From contig JBEKYC010000013.1 in assembly GCA_049511415.1 (NCBI GenBank), positions 46,181 through 110,180 of the forward strand: DNA of 64,000 nucleotides, written 5' to 3'. Under the pieces are notes generated by a model. It made no database searches, was not told where the DNA came from, and saw only the letters and a program-made list of their open reading frames with translations. Shown here one piece after another: positions 43,758 to 52,575 of this stretch; positions within the stretch are counted from its first letter, which is position 1; each line of letters begins with the position of its first letter. The translations under genes and the position numbers were made by a program. This stretch comes from Bog-159 sp049511415. GTDB taxonomy: Bacteria; Acidobacteriota; Terriglobia; Bryobacterales; Bryobacteraceae.

Positions 43758-43863
43758 CACCCGCGATATGATCCTTGCATATCTGGAATCTGTCGAACGT
43801 CTGCATCTGCCGATTGCGCTCGATTGCGAAGAAGTCCGCAACATCAGGGCGTTTCTCGGCTGA
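43753..43863 (+). pseudogene. C-terminal remnant of a HicB-type antitoxin
   Basis: In the frame ending with TGA 43861-43863 the sequence reads ATRDMILAYLESVERLHLPI and ends EEVRNIRAFLG, resembling the C-terminal helix and tail of HicB-family antitoxins (…REAI-x-YLE-x…LPIP). Everything upstream has been replaced by the ppdK fragment. It ends three bases before the hicA start, the normal hicB-hicA spacing. Confidence 0.55.
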
Positions 43864-43866
43864 CTG

Positions 43867-44096
43867 ATGGCGAGCCATCCCTCGCTAAACGGCAAGCAAG
43901 TCATCCAAGTGCTTGAAAAATTCGGCTTTGAAGTGATCCGCATTTCAGACGGCAGCCACCATATACTTAGAAGGCCCGGCCAATCCACGATTGTGATTGT
44001 GCCGGTTCACGGGAGCCGCGATATACCGAAGGGCACTTTTCAATCCATCTCAGACAGGCTGGACTCAAAGCGGACGAGTTCTTTCATCTGCTCTAG
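43867..44096 (+). pseudogene. HicA toxin gene with a single-base frameshift
   Basis: ATG 43867 opens a frame matching HicA mRNA interferase toxins: SLNGKQVIQVLEKFGFEVIR, SDGSHHILRRPGQSTIVIVP (with the catalytic His in GSHHI) and GSRDIPKGTFQSI. At about 44049 the frame is lost: one extra C would restore LRQAGLKADEFFHLL and the TAG at 44094-44096, the normal HicA end. In the present frame translation runs on to 44499 without homology. The toxin is likely altered at its C-terminus or inactive. Confidence 0.78.
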
Positions 44097-44203
44097 GCAC
44101 CCTCCTAATGTAAATTCTGCCCCAGCCACCGTATCCCCCCGCACGAATTTCCCTTTTTCCCGCCGCCGGGTACATAATGAGTTAAACGCGCCTTGGAGGA
44201 TCT

Positions 44204-45319
44204 ATGGGAAGCTCAATCCGGGTAGCCGCGGTAGCGGTCGGGGCTGCCGTAACCGCCCTCGGCCAAACCGCCTGGCAAGACGCGAAGGCTACCGAGAAGG
44301 TGGTCTTCTTCTCGGGCAGCGTGATGATGGACGACGGCACCGCGCCCATCGAGCCCGTCAGCATCGAGCGTGTCTGCGACGGGCGCGCGCAGTTCGCGGC
44401 CTGGACCGATCTGAAAGGGCGCTTCAGCTTCAAAGTGGCGTCCGGCGGAAGCGACGCCACCTCCGGCGACGCCAGCGTATCGGGCGGCGGTCCAACTAAC
44501 CTGAACATGCCACTCAATGGCACCGCCAGCCAGTATTCCAATCCCATCACCACTGAATTGCGGAATTGCGAATTGCAGGCGGTGCTCTCCGGCTACCGCT
44601 CGCAGCGCGTCAGCATGGCCATAAAAAGCACGATGGACGATGCCCGCGTGGGGACCATCATTCTGCATCCGCTCTCTCGTGCCACTACCCTGACGGTCAG
44701 CGCCACTACCCTCGAAGCCCCGGCCAATGCCAGGAAAGCTTACGAAAAAGGCCTGGAAGAGTTGCGCGAGCAGAAACGCGACAGCGCCTCCGCCGAATTC
44801 GGCAAGGCCGTGAAACTCTTCCCGCGCTTCGCCGTCGCCTGGTATCAACTGGGCCAGGTGCGGCAAAGCGGTAACGATATCGCCGGCGCCGTGGAAGCCT
44901 GGAAGCAGGCGCAGCAGAGCGATCCCCGATACGTCCGGCCGTACGAAAGCCTCACCGCCCTGGCCGACCGCAAAGGCGATTGGACGGAGTCGGAAAAGTA
45001 TTCGCGCCTGTGGCTGGCCCTGGATGCGGAAGACTTCCCCGCCGCCTACCTCTTTAACGCCGTCGCCAACGCGCAACTGAAGAAGCCGGAAGACGCCGAG
45101 CGCGCCGCCCGCGAGGGTCTGCGCGTGGATAAGGAGCATCGGCTGCCGCGCTTGAACTATGTGCTGGGCCTCATCCTGATGGATAAGAAACAGTACGGCG
45201 AATCCGCCCAATCTTTCCGGAAGTATCTGGAACTGGCGCCCAACGCCCACGACGCGCCGGTCGTGCGCGCGCAACTGCCCAAGCTCGAGGAAATGGCGGC
45301 AGCCCCTCCAGCCAAATAA
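44204..45319 (+). CDS. Secreted TPR protein with N-terminal carboxypeptidase-regulatory-like domain
   Basis: The 371-residue protein has a signal peptide (RVAAVAVGAAVTALGQ) and an N-terminal beta domain of the carboxypeptidase-regulatory type (VVFFSGSVMMDDGTAPIEPV, DLKGRFSFKV, CELQAVLSGYRSQRVSM). From about residue 175 it has four or five TPR units (ARKAYEKGLEELREQKRDSA, FAVAWYQLGQVRQSGNDIAG, YGESAQSFRKYLELAPNAHD). Periplasmic or surface scaffold; the function is unknown. Strong SD (TTGGAGGATCT). Confidence 0.82.
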   Translation: MGSSIRVAAVAVGAAVTALGQTAWQDAKATEKVVFFSGSVMMDDGTAPIEPVSIERVCDGRAQFAAWTDLKGRFSFKVASGGSDATSGDASVSGGGPTNLNMPLNGTASQYSNPITTELRNCELQAVLSGYRSQRVSMAIKSTMDDARVGTIILHPLSRATTLTVSATTLEAPANARKAYEKGLEELREQKRDSASAEFGKAVKLFPRFAVAWYQLGQVRQSGNDIAGAVEAWKQAQQSDPRYVRPYESLTALADRKGDWTESEKYSRLWLALDAEDFPAAYLFNAVANAQLKKPEDAERAAREGLRVDKEHRLPRLNYVLGLILMDKKQYGESAQSFRKYLELAPNAHDAPVVRAQLPKLEEMAAAPPAK

Positions 45320-45326
45320 TCGCCGG

Positions 45327-45920
45327 CTATTTTACAGCCAGGCGAAAGTCTACCGTGACAATCAGGGCATCCGGCATCACCCGGATCTGCGGCACGCTGA
45401 AGTCCAGCAATTCCTGGCGGTACGCGGCCTGCGGCGCGGTCTGTTCCAACAGGCGCTTGGCCTGATCGCCCACGCGATACTCGAACTGTTTGCGCAGGCT
45501 CTCTCCCAGCGCCGCGCAGACTCGCCGCACATAGTAAGTGTTGCGCGGCGCCCCCGCCGGCGTGCGCGATTCCACATGCACGTCTTTCAACCCGATAGCT
45601 TGGTTGTGATAGTAAGGCAGCGCCGTGATGTACACGTCGAACGAATCGCCCAGGCCGATGCAGCGGCCGAAAACGCCCACCGCGGAACGTCCCGTGAAGC
45701 GCGCCTTCAGGATCAGGCTGCCGTTCTCGCCGTGCAATTCCGGATTCTCCAGGTACGCGAAACTGCATTTCGCGGCGGGGCTGCCTTTCACGTAGCGCCG
45801 CCCGTCCTGCGTGAACACTTCCTGCGCCAGGATCTTGCGGATGGCCGTATAGTGGATTTCGATATCCGCGGCGCGGGCGCAGGTGAGCGACAGCAGCAAA
45901 AGCAAGGCGCGAGAGGGCAC
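45327..45920 (-). CDS. Small secreted protein of unknown function
   Basis: The 197-residue protein has a signal peptide (MPSRALLLLLSLTCARA) and a body with SLILKARFTGRSAVGVFGRC, SFDVYITALPYYHNQAIGLK and LDFSVPQIRVMPDALIVTVD, resembling beta-rich lipid/hydrophobe-binding envelope proteins. It starts six bases after the YcaQ-like gene, so it is the last gene of a three-gene unit. The gene at 48.2-48.7 kb has similar size and composition. No family recognised. Confidence 0.7.
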   Translation of the reverse strand: MPSRALLLLLSLTCARAADIEIHYTAIRKILAQEVFTQDGRRYVKGSPAAKCSFAYLENPELHGENGSLILKARFTGRSAVGVFGRCIGLGDSFDVYITALPYYHNQAIGLKDVHVESRTPAGAPRNTYYVRRVCAALGESLRKQFEYRVGDQAKRLLEQTAPQAAYRQELLDFSVPQIRVMPDALIVTVDFRLAVK

Positions 45921-45926
45921 GCGTGA

Positions 45927-47120
45927 TTATAACCGGCTTGCCAGGGCGCGCGCGAATGGCCCGCGCTTTCGCACAGCTACGGCATCCAGCCCCAACCATC
46001 CGGCCCACACGCCTAGCTCAGCCGCCAGCGCCGGAGCCACCACCTCCGCGTCGGCGCCGGGCTCTAGATATGCCGCCGGCACCCGCAGGCAGCTACCTTC
46101 GCGGTCGGCTTTCAGGTCCACCCGCGCCACCAGCCGGTCGCCCAGCAGGAAGGGCAGCACATAGTATCCCCAGCGGCGCTGCGGCGCCGGCACGAAAATT
46201 TCGATGCGGTAGTCGAATTCAAACAGCCGCTTGACGCGCGGCCGGTACCAGACCAACGGATCGAAGGGCGAGAGCAGTGTCGCGGCGGAGATGGCCCGCG
46301 GCAGCTTGGCATCTCGATAGAGATAAGCAGGCGCGCGCCAGCCCTCCACCCGCACGGCGCGCAGATCGCCGCTCTCCACCAGTTCCGCCAGGCGCGGGCT
46401 GGCTTCGCGCATCTTCATGCGGTAGTAATCCGCCAAATCGTCCGCCGTGGCGATGCCCAGCGCCCGTCCCGCCATGCGCAGCAATTCGCGCTGGGCTGCG
46501 TGCGCCTCGACGCGCTTGGCAAGGTGCTCACCCGCCAGGACGCGTTCCGCCATATCGTAAACCCGCGCAAAGTTGGGCAGCCGGTTGGCGATGGCCAATG
46601 ATCCGCACCCGAAGTGCGCCTCTAGAGCAGCCCTGGGCACAGAGCCGAACCACGCCCCCGGAATGCGCCGCACCGTGCCATCCGCCTCCTGCAAGTCGCT
46701 GGCCAGTAGCGGCCCGCGCGTCCGCACCTCTTCCAGTACCCGATCCAAATACCCCGGAGTATCGTCCAGGATCTTCTCAAACCCCCACGGCCGCATGCGA
46801 TGCCGTTCCATGCGGTGGCGCAACAGCGGCCACGTCTCCACCGGCACGATCGAAGCTTCGTGCGCCCATTGTTCCGTGAACTGCCGGCTGCGGTACACCA
46901 GACGATCCAGATGCGCACGCGGATACGGTCCCAGCCGCGAAAACGGCGCCTGGTAGTGCGCCGGCGCCAGCACGTTGACGAAGTCGATCTGCAGCAGCCC
47001 CAGCCGGCGGATCACCCGTGCAAGATCCCCAGCCGTGGGCCGCCTCCGCGGCCGTGGCCGATCAAAGCCTTGCGCGGCCAGGGCGATACGCCGCGCTTCA
47101 CCCAGCGAGAGATCTGCCAT
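45927..47120 (-). CDS. YcaQ-like (AlkX-type) DNA glycosylase, HTH_42 family
   Basis: The 397-residue protein of the winged-helix HTH_42 family (LSLGEARRIALAAQGFDRPR; DLARVIRRLGLLQIDFVNVL; YHAPFSRLGPYPRAHLDRLV-like). The catalytic Q-x-D motif is in LLQIDFV, as in the YcaQ/AlkX branch that unhooks DNA interstrand crosslinks, as opposed to Q-x-Q in AlkZ. C-terminal YYVLPFLLGDRLVARVDLKADR is the family end. Six bases separate it from the nucleoside hydrolase gene upstream and from the next gene downstream. Confidence 0.88.
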   Translation of the reverse strand: MADLSLGEARRIALAAQGFDRPRPRRRPTAGDLARVIRRLGLLQIDFVNVLAPAHYQAPFSRLGPYPRAHLDRLVYRSRQFTEQWAHEASIVPVETWPLLRHRMERHRMRPWGFEKILDDTPGYLDRVLEEVRTRGPLLASDLQEADGTVRRIPGAWFGSVPRAALEAHFGCGSLAIANRLPNFARVYDMAERVLAGEHLAKRVEAHAAQRELLRMAGRALGIATADDLADYYRMKMREASPRLAELVESGDLRAVRVEGWRAPAYLYRDAKLPRAISAATLLSPFDPLVWYRPRVKRLFEFDYRIEIFVPAPQRRWGYYVLPFLLGDRLVARVDLKADREGSCLRVPAAYLEPGADAEVVAPALAAELGVWAGWLGLDAVAVRKRGPFARALASRL

Positions 47121-47126
47121 GGCGTC

Positions 47127-48113
47127 CTAATGGGCCGTCAGCAAGCGCTTATACATCTCCCAAAAACGCGGAAAGTCCAGCTCCAGCATGACTTTCACCG
47201 GCGTGGCGTTGGGAACCATCTTACGGTCCAGCGCCACCGTGGCTCCATAGTTCTTGCCGAACGTCGTATCCACGTCCAGCCACGAAGTCTCCTGCTTGGT
47301 CACAAAGCCAGTATCCAGCAGCCACGCCGCCGCAAGTTCATCCCACAGGTACCCGCTGGCCTTCGGATTCTTCAGGAAACCGGGGTAGCGCCGGCCATAA
47401 TCTTCTTTGTATCGCGCGGTGATCGGCGTATCCGTGGCGATAATCTCGTTGAAATGCGCCTGGTCCAACACCGCCCGGTTGCAGATATCCAGCGGAAACA
47501 TCACCTTCTCCGGAATGCGCGATCGCAAAACGATTTGCGCCGCTTCCGGGTCGAACCAGAAATTGAACTCGGCCGCCTTCGAGGCATTCCCGGGCACGTG
47601 CACGTTGCCCCCCATGAACACGATGCGCTTGATCTTCGTTTCCATATCGGGGTGCAGCCGCAACATCATGGCCACGTTGGTCATGGGCCCCAGCGCCAGG
47701 ATCGTGACGCCCTCCGTGTGCCGCGCGATTGCCGACGTCAGAGCTTCCACCGCGCCGGCCGGTCCCGCGAACACAAATTTAGGCGGATGCGAAAAGGCGC
47801 CTTGGAACTCCAGCGCGCCTTCCATTTTGGCCATATCCGCCGTGTGAATCAGCGGCAGTTGCGCGCCGATATACGGTTTGATTTCACGATGGCCCAGCAG
47901 GCCCAGAATCTCGCTCACATAGCCTGCCGACTCCGACGCCCACACATTGCCGGAAACCGTCGTCGCCGCCGCCACCCGTACCTTATCCGGACTGCGCAGC
48001 ACCATCACCAGGGCGGAACCATCGTCTCCAAAAAATCCGCAATCCGTGTCGAACACAATGGGCTCCGGCGGCGCGGCGGCGAGCGGGAGCAATAGAAGAG
48101 GCCACAAGCTCAT
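47127..48113 (-). CDS. Secreted inosine/uridine-preferring nucleoside hydrolase family protein
   Basis: The 328-residue protein has a signal peptide (MSLWPLLLLPLAAAPP) and the calcium-binding D-x-D-x4-DD cluster in VFDTDCGFFGDDGSALVMVL, then TNVAMMLRLHPDMETKIKRI and MGGNVHVPGNASKAAEFNFW, the nucleoside hydrolase signature. In place of the usual catalytic H-D-P-L it has YLWDELAAAWLLD, so the general acid differs from group I enzymes. It would hydrolyse ribonucleosides in the periplasm. First gene of the unit with the YcaQ-like glycosylase. Confidence 0.85.
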   Translation of the reverse strand: MSLWPLLLLPLAAAPPEPIVFDTDCGFFGDDGSALVMVLRSPDKVRVAAATTVSGNVWASESAGYVSEILGLLGHREIKPYIGAQLPLIHTADMAKMEGALEFQGAFSHPPKFVFAGPAGAVEALTSAIARHTEGVTILALGPMTNVAMMLRLHPDMETKIKRIVFMGGNVHVPGNASKAAEFNFWFDPEAAQIVLRSRIPEKVMFPLDICNRAVLDQAHFNEIIATDTPITARYKEDYGRRYPGFLKNPKASGYLWDELAAAWLLDTGFVTKQETSWLDVDTTFGKNYGATVALDRKMVPNATPVKVMLELDFPRFWEMYKRLLTAH

Positions 48114-48156
48114 AGCCTCATTATCGGATAGAGAAACGCCGTCGTTTAGCCGGCGC

Positions 48157-48723
48157 TCAGTGCCCGATCAACACGCCCACGGCCGCCGCCTGTACATCCA
48201 GCCGCTCGATGCGGTGCCCCAACTCAAACGCCTGGCCGACTTTGGCTTGCGGATAGGCTGCCAGCAGGTAATTCCGGATCAGGTAGTCGAGCATCGGGCC
48301 TTCCAGCGTCACGCCCGAAATCTCCACGCTTTCCACATCCACCGTCGCCTTCCCGCGGGAAGAGCGGATGCGCGCCGTGATCGTAACCGGCCGTTCGCCA
48401 TCCAGCAGATAGGCCAGCAGACGGCCCGGAGGCTTGCCTTCCGCCCGGCGCAGCCTGCCAAAGTCGATGAAAGCCGAGGCCGTGGCCGTGCCCGGTCCCA
48501 GGTCGAGCTTCGGATCGCGCACCCCGTCAGGCGCCACCTCCGCTATTTCCTGCCGGGCATACGCGTTCAGTTCCCGCGGCGTCAGCAGCACTCGCGAACC
48601 GGGTTTCAAGCGTTCCTGTTCGATCAGTGAGAATTTATGGACGGCGGTCTGGTAATCCGGTGACACCGCCGGAAATGCCACCACGGCAATCAGGGCTAAA
48701 ACCAGCGGGATGCGTCCGGCCAT
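48157..48723 (-). CDS. Small secreted protein of unknown function
   Basis: The 188-residue protein starts at 48723 with a signal peptide (MAGRIPLVLALIAVVAFPAV). The body contains LLTPRELNAYARQEIAEVAP, ATASAFIDFGRLRRAEGKPP, TARIRSSRGKATVDVESVEI and LIRNYLLAAYPQAKVGQAFE, a beta-rich fold of the kind seen in lipid-associated periplasmic proteins. It may be distantly related to the 45.3-45.9 kb protein. 43 bp upstream of the nucleoside hydrolase gene and on the same strand. Confidence 0.68.
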   Translation of the reverse strand: MAGRIPLVLALIAVVAFPAVSPDYQTAVHKFSLIEQERLKPGSRVLLTPRELNAYARQEIAEVAPDGVRDPKLDLGPGTATASAFIDFGRLRRAEGKPPGRLLAYLLDGERPVTITARIRSSRGKATVDVESVEISGVTLEGPMLDYLIRNYLLAAYPQAKVGQAFELGHRIERLDVQAAAVGVLIGH

Positions 48724-48906
48724 ACGAAATGGACGTTTATTTCCGCGAACCGGTTGCCCGCGTCGCGGGTTAAGCCGCGCACATCTGCTCCAAACCACCC
48801 AGATCCCCAACGAAACCGGCCGGCGGCGTCTCTCTAAATGATTGCCCCTGACCGGGATGTCGCGTGGTCATCGGCGTGCATCGCGCCGCCGTTAGGTTAT
48901 ATTCCC

Positions 48907-49455
48907 ATGCTTACGTTTTCGGTGATCGCCGGCGCGGCCTTGTTAGTGGTCCTGCTGGCGATTTTCGGGTTCGCCTTTGGGCGTGACTACCTCAAGTATC
49001 GCGGGGACCGCGTGATCATGTGCCCGGAAAACAAACGCCCCGCGGGTGTCCGCGTAGACGCGCCGCATGTTTTGCTGACGGCTATGGAAGGCAAGCCGGA
49101 CCTGCGTCTGAGCACTTGCTCCCGCTGGCCGGAGCGTCAGGATTGCGGGCAAGCCTGCCTGGGGCAGATCGAAGCTTCGCCCGAGGACTGCCTGGTGCGT
49201 CACATCTTGACCGAGTGGTATCAGGGCAAGGATTGTGCCCTCTGTGGAAATCCCATCGGCGCAATCGATTGGGTCGATCATAAACCCGCGCTGCTCAACG
49301 CCGCGCATCAAACCATCCAGTGGCGCGAGGTGGCGCCGCAGGATGTGCCGGATGTGTTGGCCACCCACCGCCCGGTCTGCTGGAACTGCCATATCGTCAA
49401 CACCATGGTGGTCGCGCACCCGGAACTGGTCGTAGACCGCTCCCGGCATATCTGA
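48907..49455 (+). CDS. Membrane-anchored cysteine-rich protein with a C-x2-C-H motif
   Basis: The 182-residue protein has one N-terminal TM helix (MLTFSVIAGAALLVVLLAIF) followed by a hydrophilic domain with ten cysteines: IMCPENK, LSTCSRWPERQDCGQACLGQ, PEDCLVRHIL, DCALCGNPIG and PVCWNCHIVNTM. The pairs C-x2-C and C-x2-C-H could bind zinc, Fe-S or a c-type heme. DHKPALL is near the centre. It looks like a conserved acidobacterial family without a known role. ATG 48907 was chosen because it gives the membrane anchor. Confidence 0.72.
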   Translation: MLTFSVIAGAALLVVLLAIFGFAFGRDYLKYRGDRVIMCPENKRPAGVRVDAPHVLLTAMEGKPDLRLSTCSRWPERQDCGQACLGQIEASPEDCLVRHILTEWYQGKDCALCGNPIGAIDWVDHKPALLNAAHQTIQWREVAPQDVPDVLATHRPVCWNCHIVNTMVVAHPELVVDRSRHI

Positions 49456-49495
49456 GAATCAGAGATCCGAAGGCTCTACTCTTTTTGGAGAGTCG

Positions 49496-50140
49496 ATGAA
49501 ACTGGTCCTGTTTTGCCTGCTGCCGCTGCTGCCTGCCGCAGCCCATGCGTGCACCGCCGATGAAATGAACGGCGATTCTTCCCAGATCACGATTTATACC
49601 GACTTCGCGCATTCACCCGCGGCGGCCGTCATCCCGCACATGAAAGCCGAGCTGGATAACATCATGGCGCCGCTTAGCCTGCGGTTTGACTGGTGTTCGC
49701 TGTCTGAGGCCGATGGCCGCCATGCGGTTTACGAATTGGTGGTCGTGCGGTTTCGCGGCGCCTGCCAGGTCGATACCCTGCCGACGCCGGCGAAATCCGG
49801 CCCGCTCGGATGGACGCACGTTGCCGGCGGGCGCATGTTGCCCTTCACGGATGTGGATTGCGATCGCATACGGGAAATTATGACATTGCCCTTGGCCGTA
49901 GCGGCTCCGGTGCAACGCCCCCAGTTGCTGGGCCGCGCCATGGGGCGGGTGTTGGCCCACGAGCTGTATCACTTCCTGACCAACACCGCCCGCCACGGCA
50001 CGGGGGGCATCACCAAGCGCGCGTATAACGCCGCCGACCTGACTACCGCGCACCTGTGGTTCGATCCGGCGGATCTGAATCTCTTGCGGGAGAGTACCCT
50101 GCACACGGAAATTCGAGATGTGGCTAGAGCCAGTCCATAA
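49496..50140 (+). CDS. Secreted putative metalloprotease (HExxH)
   Basis: The 214-residue protein has a signal peptide (MKLVLFCLLPLLPAAAHA). A zinc-protease motif H-E-x-x-H appears in GRVLAHELYHFLTNTARHG near residue 160, with a further His eight residues after the second. The N-terminal part (QITIYTDFAHSPAAAVIPHM, LRFDWCSLSEADG) is not recognised. No pro-domain is evident. It is convergent with, and overlaps by 17 bases, the gene on the other strand. Confidence 0.68.
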   Translation: MKLVLFCLLPLLPAAAHACTADEMNGDSSQITIYTDFAHSPAAAVIPHMKAELDNIMAPLSLRFDWCSLSEADGRHAVYELVVVRFRGACQVDTLPTPAKSGPLGWTHVAGGRMLPFTDVDCDRIREIMTLPLAVAAPVQRPQLLGRAMGRVLAHELYHFLTNTARHGTGGITKRAYNAADLTTAHLWFDPADLNLLRESTLHTEIRDVARASP

Positions 50141-50930
50141 CCAGGAACCAGCGGAGCCGCACACCCAAGCTCAACGGATACTGGTAATCGAGCGGCGCAG
50201 CCGGCAATTCCGGCGCCAGCTTGAAATCCGCGGGCGGCAGGAACAGTGCCGGATCGAGACGGTCTTCCGAAAATTCGATCACTCTCTCGTAAGTGCGTGC
50301 GGTCTTATCGACGATTGGAAAACCCGTTTCCCTGGCCCCCTGGCATGTGACGCGGATCTCGTCCTGTTCGCCTTCCGTGCCGGCATAAACCACTCCCGGG
50401 TGAGGCTTATACAACTGGCGCCATGCGCGGGAATCGATGTACCAGCCATCGGTTTCCGAGTGCATTTCCGGGTAATCGCGCGGTGGACTTACCGTATCGG
50501 TCCGGCGCGTCTTGACCCGCCGCGCCGTGTAGCCGAACATGTAGCGCCTTTCGCCGGTATCCACGGTCTCGATATGAATCGTGTGCGTGCGGCCGGACGG
50601 CTTCCAATCGACCGGGATCATCTTGTGGCCGCCGGGTGGCGTCGCTGTATACACCTTGGCCGCCAGGTCGAGCTGATACAGAATGCGCTGTTCGTCATTC
50701 CAAATCGTAGCGCGCAGGGGGCCGAACTGCTTGCCGCTGCCGTCGCGACTCTCCATCCGCGTGTTGCGTCCGAGAATGTACTGGGTGCGGCTACTCATGA
50801 CGTAGCCGGTAAGCACGTCGCCGTAATACGTGACGGTTGTGTATTTCAGGCTTGGCGCTGGCGCCTGCTGGGCATGCGCCGCCAAGCCGCTCAGCAGGGC
50901 CAAAGCTGGGATGGCGTGCCGGAGCCGCAT
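50124..50930 (-). CDS. Secreted protein of unknown function
   Basis: The 268-residue protein has a signal peptide (MRLRHAIPALALLSGLAAHA) and a beta-rich body with YYGDVLTGYVMSSRTQYILG, DEQRILYQLDLAAKVYTAT, TVDTGERRYMFGYTARRVKT and DGWYIDSRAWRQLY, resembling DUF4412/LolA-like outer-membrane-associated folds. It follows kbl by 14 bp on the same strand. The role is unknown. Confidence 0.7.
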   Translation of the reverse strand: MRLRHAIPALALLSGLAAHAQQAPAPSLKYTTVTYYGDVLTGYVMSSRTQYILGRNTRMESRDGSGKQFGPLRATIWNDEQRILYQLDLAAKVYTATPPGGHKMIPVDWKPSGRTHTIHIETVDTGERRYMFGYTARRVKTRRTDTVSPPRDYPEMHSETDGWYIDSRAWRQLYKPHPGVVYAGTEGEQDEIRVTCQGARETGFPIVDKTARTYERVIEFSEDRLDPALFLPPADFKLAPELPAAPLDYQYPLSLGVRLRWFLVMDWL

Positions 50931-50944
50931 ATCGTCAGTTTAGC

Positions 50945-52132
50945 TCACGCCGGCAAGATCCCCAGCCGCTTGCCCACCCGCGCAAACACATCCAGGGCCC
51001 GGTCGAGTTCCTCGCGCGTGTGCGTCGCCGCAACAATCGTGCGCACGCGCGCCTTGCCCTCCGGCACGGTCGGGAAGCCGATGCCGGTGGCCAGCACGCC
51101 TTCCTCGAACAGCGCCGCTGAGAGCGCATGCGCCATCCGCGCTTCGCCAACCATCACTGGCGTGATGGGCGTCTCGCTCACGCCCGTGTTGAACCCGGCT
51201 GCGGCCAATCCCTTCTTGAAATATCTTGTATTGTCCCAAAGCCTTTCGATGCGCTCCGGCTCTTCCTCCAGCACGTCGAACGCCGCCATGCACGAAGCCG
51301 CCACCGCCGGCGGGTGCGAGGTCGAAAACAGAAACGGCCGCGCGCGATGATACAGAAACTCGATCAGCGCGCGGCTGCCGCAGACGTATCCGCCCAATAC
51401 CCCGACCGCTTTCGAAAGCGTGCCCACCTGGATATGCACGCGCCCGTGCAGATTGAAATGATCGATCGTGCCCCGTCCGTTGCGTCCCAGAACACCGGAC
51501 GAATGTGCGTCATCTACCATCATGATCGCGCCGTGCTTCTCGGCGGCTTCCACCAGGCCGGGTAGCGGCCCGATGTCTCCGTCCATCGAGAATACGCCGT
51601 CGGTAATCAGCAGCTTGCGCCCTGGCTTCCCGTCCAGATCCGCCAGCTTGCGCTCCGCCGCGGCGACATCTTTGTGCGGAAATACATGGATCTTGGCTCT
51701 CGACAGTCTGCAGCCGTCAATGATGCTGGCATGATTCAGTTCGTCGGAGATGATGTGGTCTTCCGGTGTTAGGACCGCCGCTACCGTGCCCGCGTTGGCC
51801 GCGAATCCGGACTGGAACACCACGCAGGCTTCCACGTTCTTAAAGCGCGCAATGCGTTCCTCAAGCTGCATGTGCAGCGTCATCGTCCCGGAGATGGTGC
51901 GCACGGCGCCCGATCCCACGCCATAACGCCGCGTAGCTTCCAGCGCGGCTTCGCGCAGTTTCGGGTGTGTCGTCAATCCCAGGTAATTGTTCGAGGCCAG
52001 GTTGATCACTTCCTTGCCGTCGAAGCGCGATTCGGCGGCGCTCTCCGACTCCAGAATTCGCAGGCGCTGGTAGGTTCCGGCCTGCTTCCAGGCTGTCAAT
52101 TGGTCACTGAGATATGCGAGAGGATCGCTCAT
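50945..52132 (-). CDS. kbl: Glycine C-acetyltransferase (2-amino-3-ketobutyrate CoA ligase)
   Basis: The 395-residue PLP enzyme of the alpha-oxoamine synthase family converts 2-amino-3-oxobutyrate and CoA to glycine and acetyl-CoA in threonine breakdown. Marks are VINLASNNYLGLTTHPKLRE, GSGAVRTISGTMTLHMQLEE, DELNHASIIDGCRLS, MVDDAHSSGVLGRNGRGT and the PLP lysine in VGTLSKAVGVLGG. Start 52132 matches the family (MSDPLAYLSDQL). No tdh is adjacent; BioF-like activity is possible but the N-terminus and GTG-rich motifs favour kbl. Confidence 0.88.
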   Translation of the reverse strand: MSDPLAYLSDQLTAWKQAGTYQRLRILESESAAESRFDGKEVINLASNNYLGLTTHPKLREAALEATRRYGVGSGAVRTISGTMTLHMQLEERIARFKNVEACVVFQSGFAANAGTVAAVLTPEDHIISDELNHASIIDGCRLSRAKIHVFPHKDVAAAERKLADLDGKPGRKLLITDGVFSMDGDIGPLPGLVEAAEKHGAIMMVDDAHSSGVLGRNGRGTIDHFNLHGRVHIQVGTLSKAVGVLGGYVCGSRALIEFLYHRARPFLFSTSHPPAVAASCMAAFDVLEEEPERIERLWDNTRYFKKGLAAAGFNTGVSETPITPVMVGEARMAHALSAALFEEGVLATGIGFPTVPEGKARVRTIVAATHTREELDRALDVFARVGKRLGILPA

Positions 52133-52275
52133 ACGATCAGCATAATCGGTTCCATGGCCGATCGGAGCCGCGACCGTCGGGGAGCGTCCCGCACCCGCCC
52201 AACCCCTGCTTCGGGGTACAATTATGGGTGCCAATTCGGAGTTTTCCGAAGGCCCCGATTTGTATGGGGGAAACC

Positions 52276-52575
52276 ATGGATAAACCAGCGCAGAACATTC
52301 AAGACAGCTTTTTAAACAACGCGCGCAAAGATAAAATTATCCTCACTATCTATTTAATGAGTGGGGTGAAACTCTCCGGCCGTATCAAGAGCTTCGATAA
52401 ATATTCCCTGGTTTTGGAAACCAATAATCAGGAACAATTGATCTTCAAACACGCTATTTCCACCGTCGTGACCTTGAAGACCTCCCACACATACGGGGCC
52501 CCCCCAACCGCTCAGGGTGTCGCGGTAGGTGCCGCTGCCGCCGGCCCGGCCCAAGCGGAATCGTCGGAGGCTTAA
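52276..52575 (+). CDS. hfq: RNA chaperone Hfq
   Basis: The 99-residue Sm-fold RNA chaperone. Sm1 is KDKIILTIYLMSGVKLSGRI, Sm2 is LIFKHAISTVV, and QDSFLNNARKDK is the proximal-face helix. The C-terminal tail (GVAVGAAAAGPAQAESSEA) is short and Ala-rich. ATG 52276 is chosen because GGGGGA precedes it; ATG 52264 is in frame. A TACAAT -10-like box occurs at 52217-52222 with no clear -35. It is divergent from kbl and followed in the same frame by hflX. Confidence 0.93.
   Translation: MDKPAQNIQDSFLNNARKDKIILTIYLMSGVKLSGRIKSFDKYSLVLETNNQEQLIFKHAISTVVTLKTSHTYGAPPTAQGVAVGAAAAGPAQAESSEA

Noticed and set aside
42427..44200. Possible insertion sequence or integrative element around the decayed island
   Set aside because: No transposase, integrase, terminal inverted repeats or target duplication were found; the fragments look like the result of deletions and recombination.
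48898..48903. TATATT as a promoter for the cysteine-rich membrane protein gene
   Set aside because: It is only three bases from the ATG, which would place transcription start inside the gene, and there is no -35 element.
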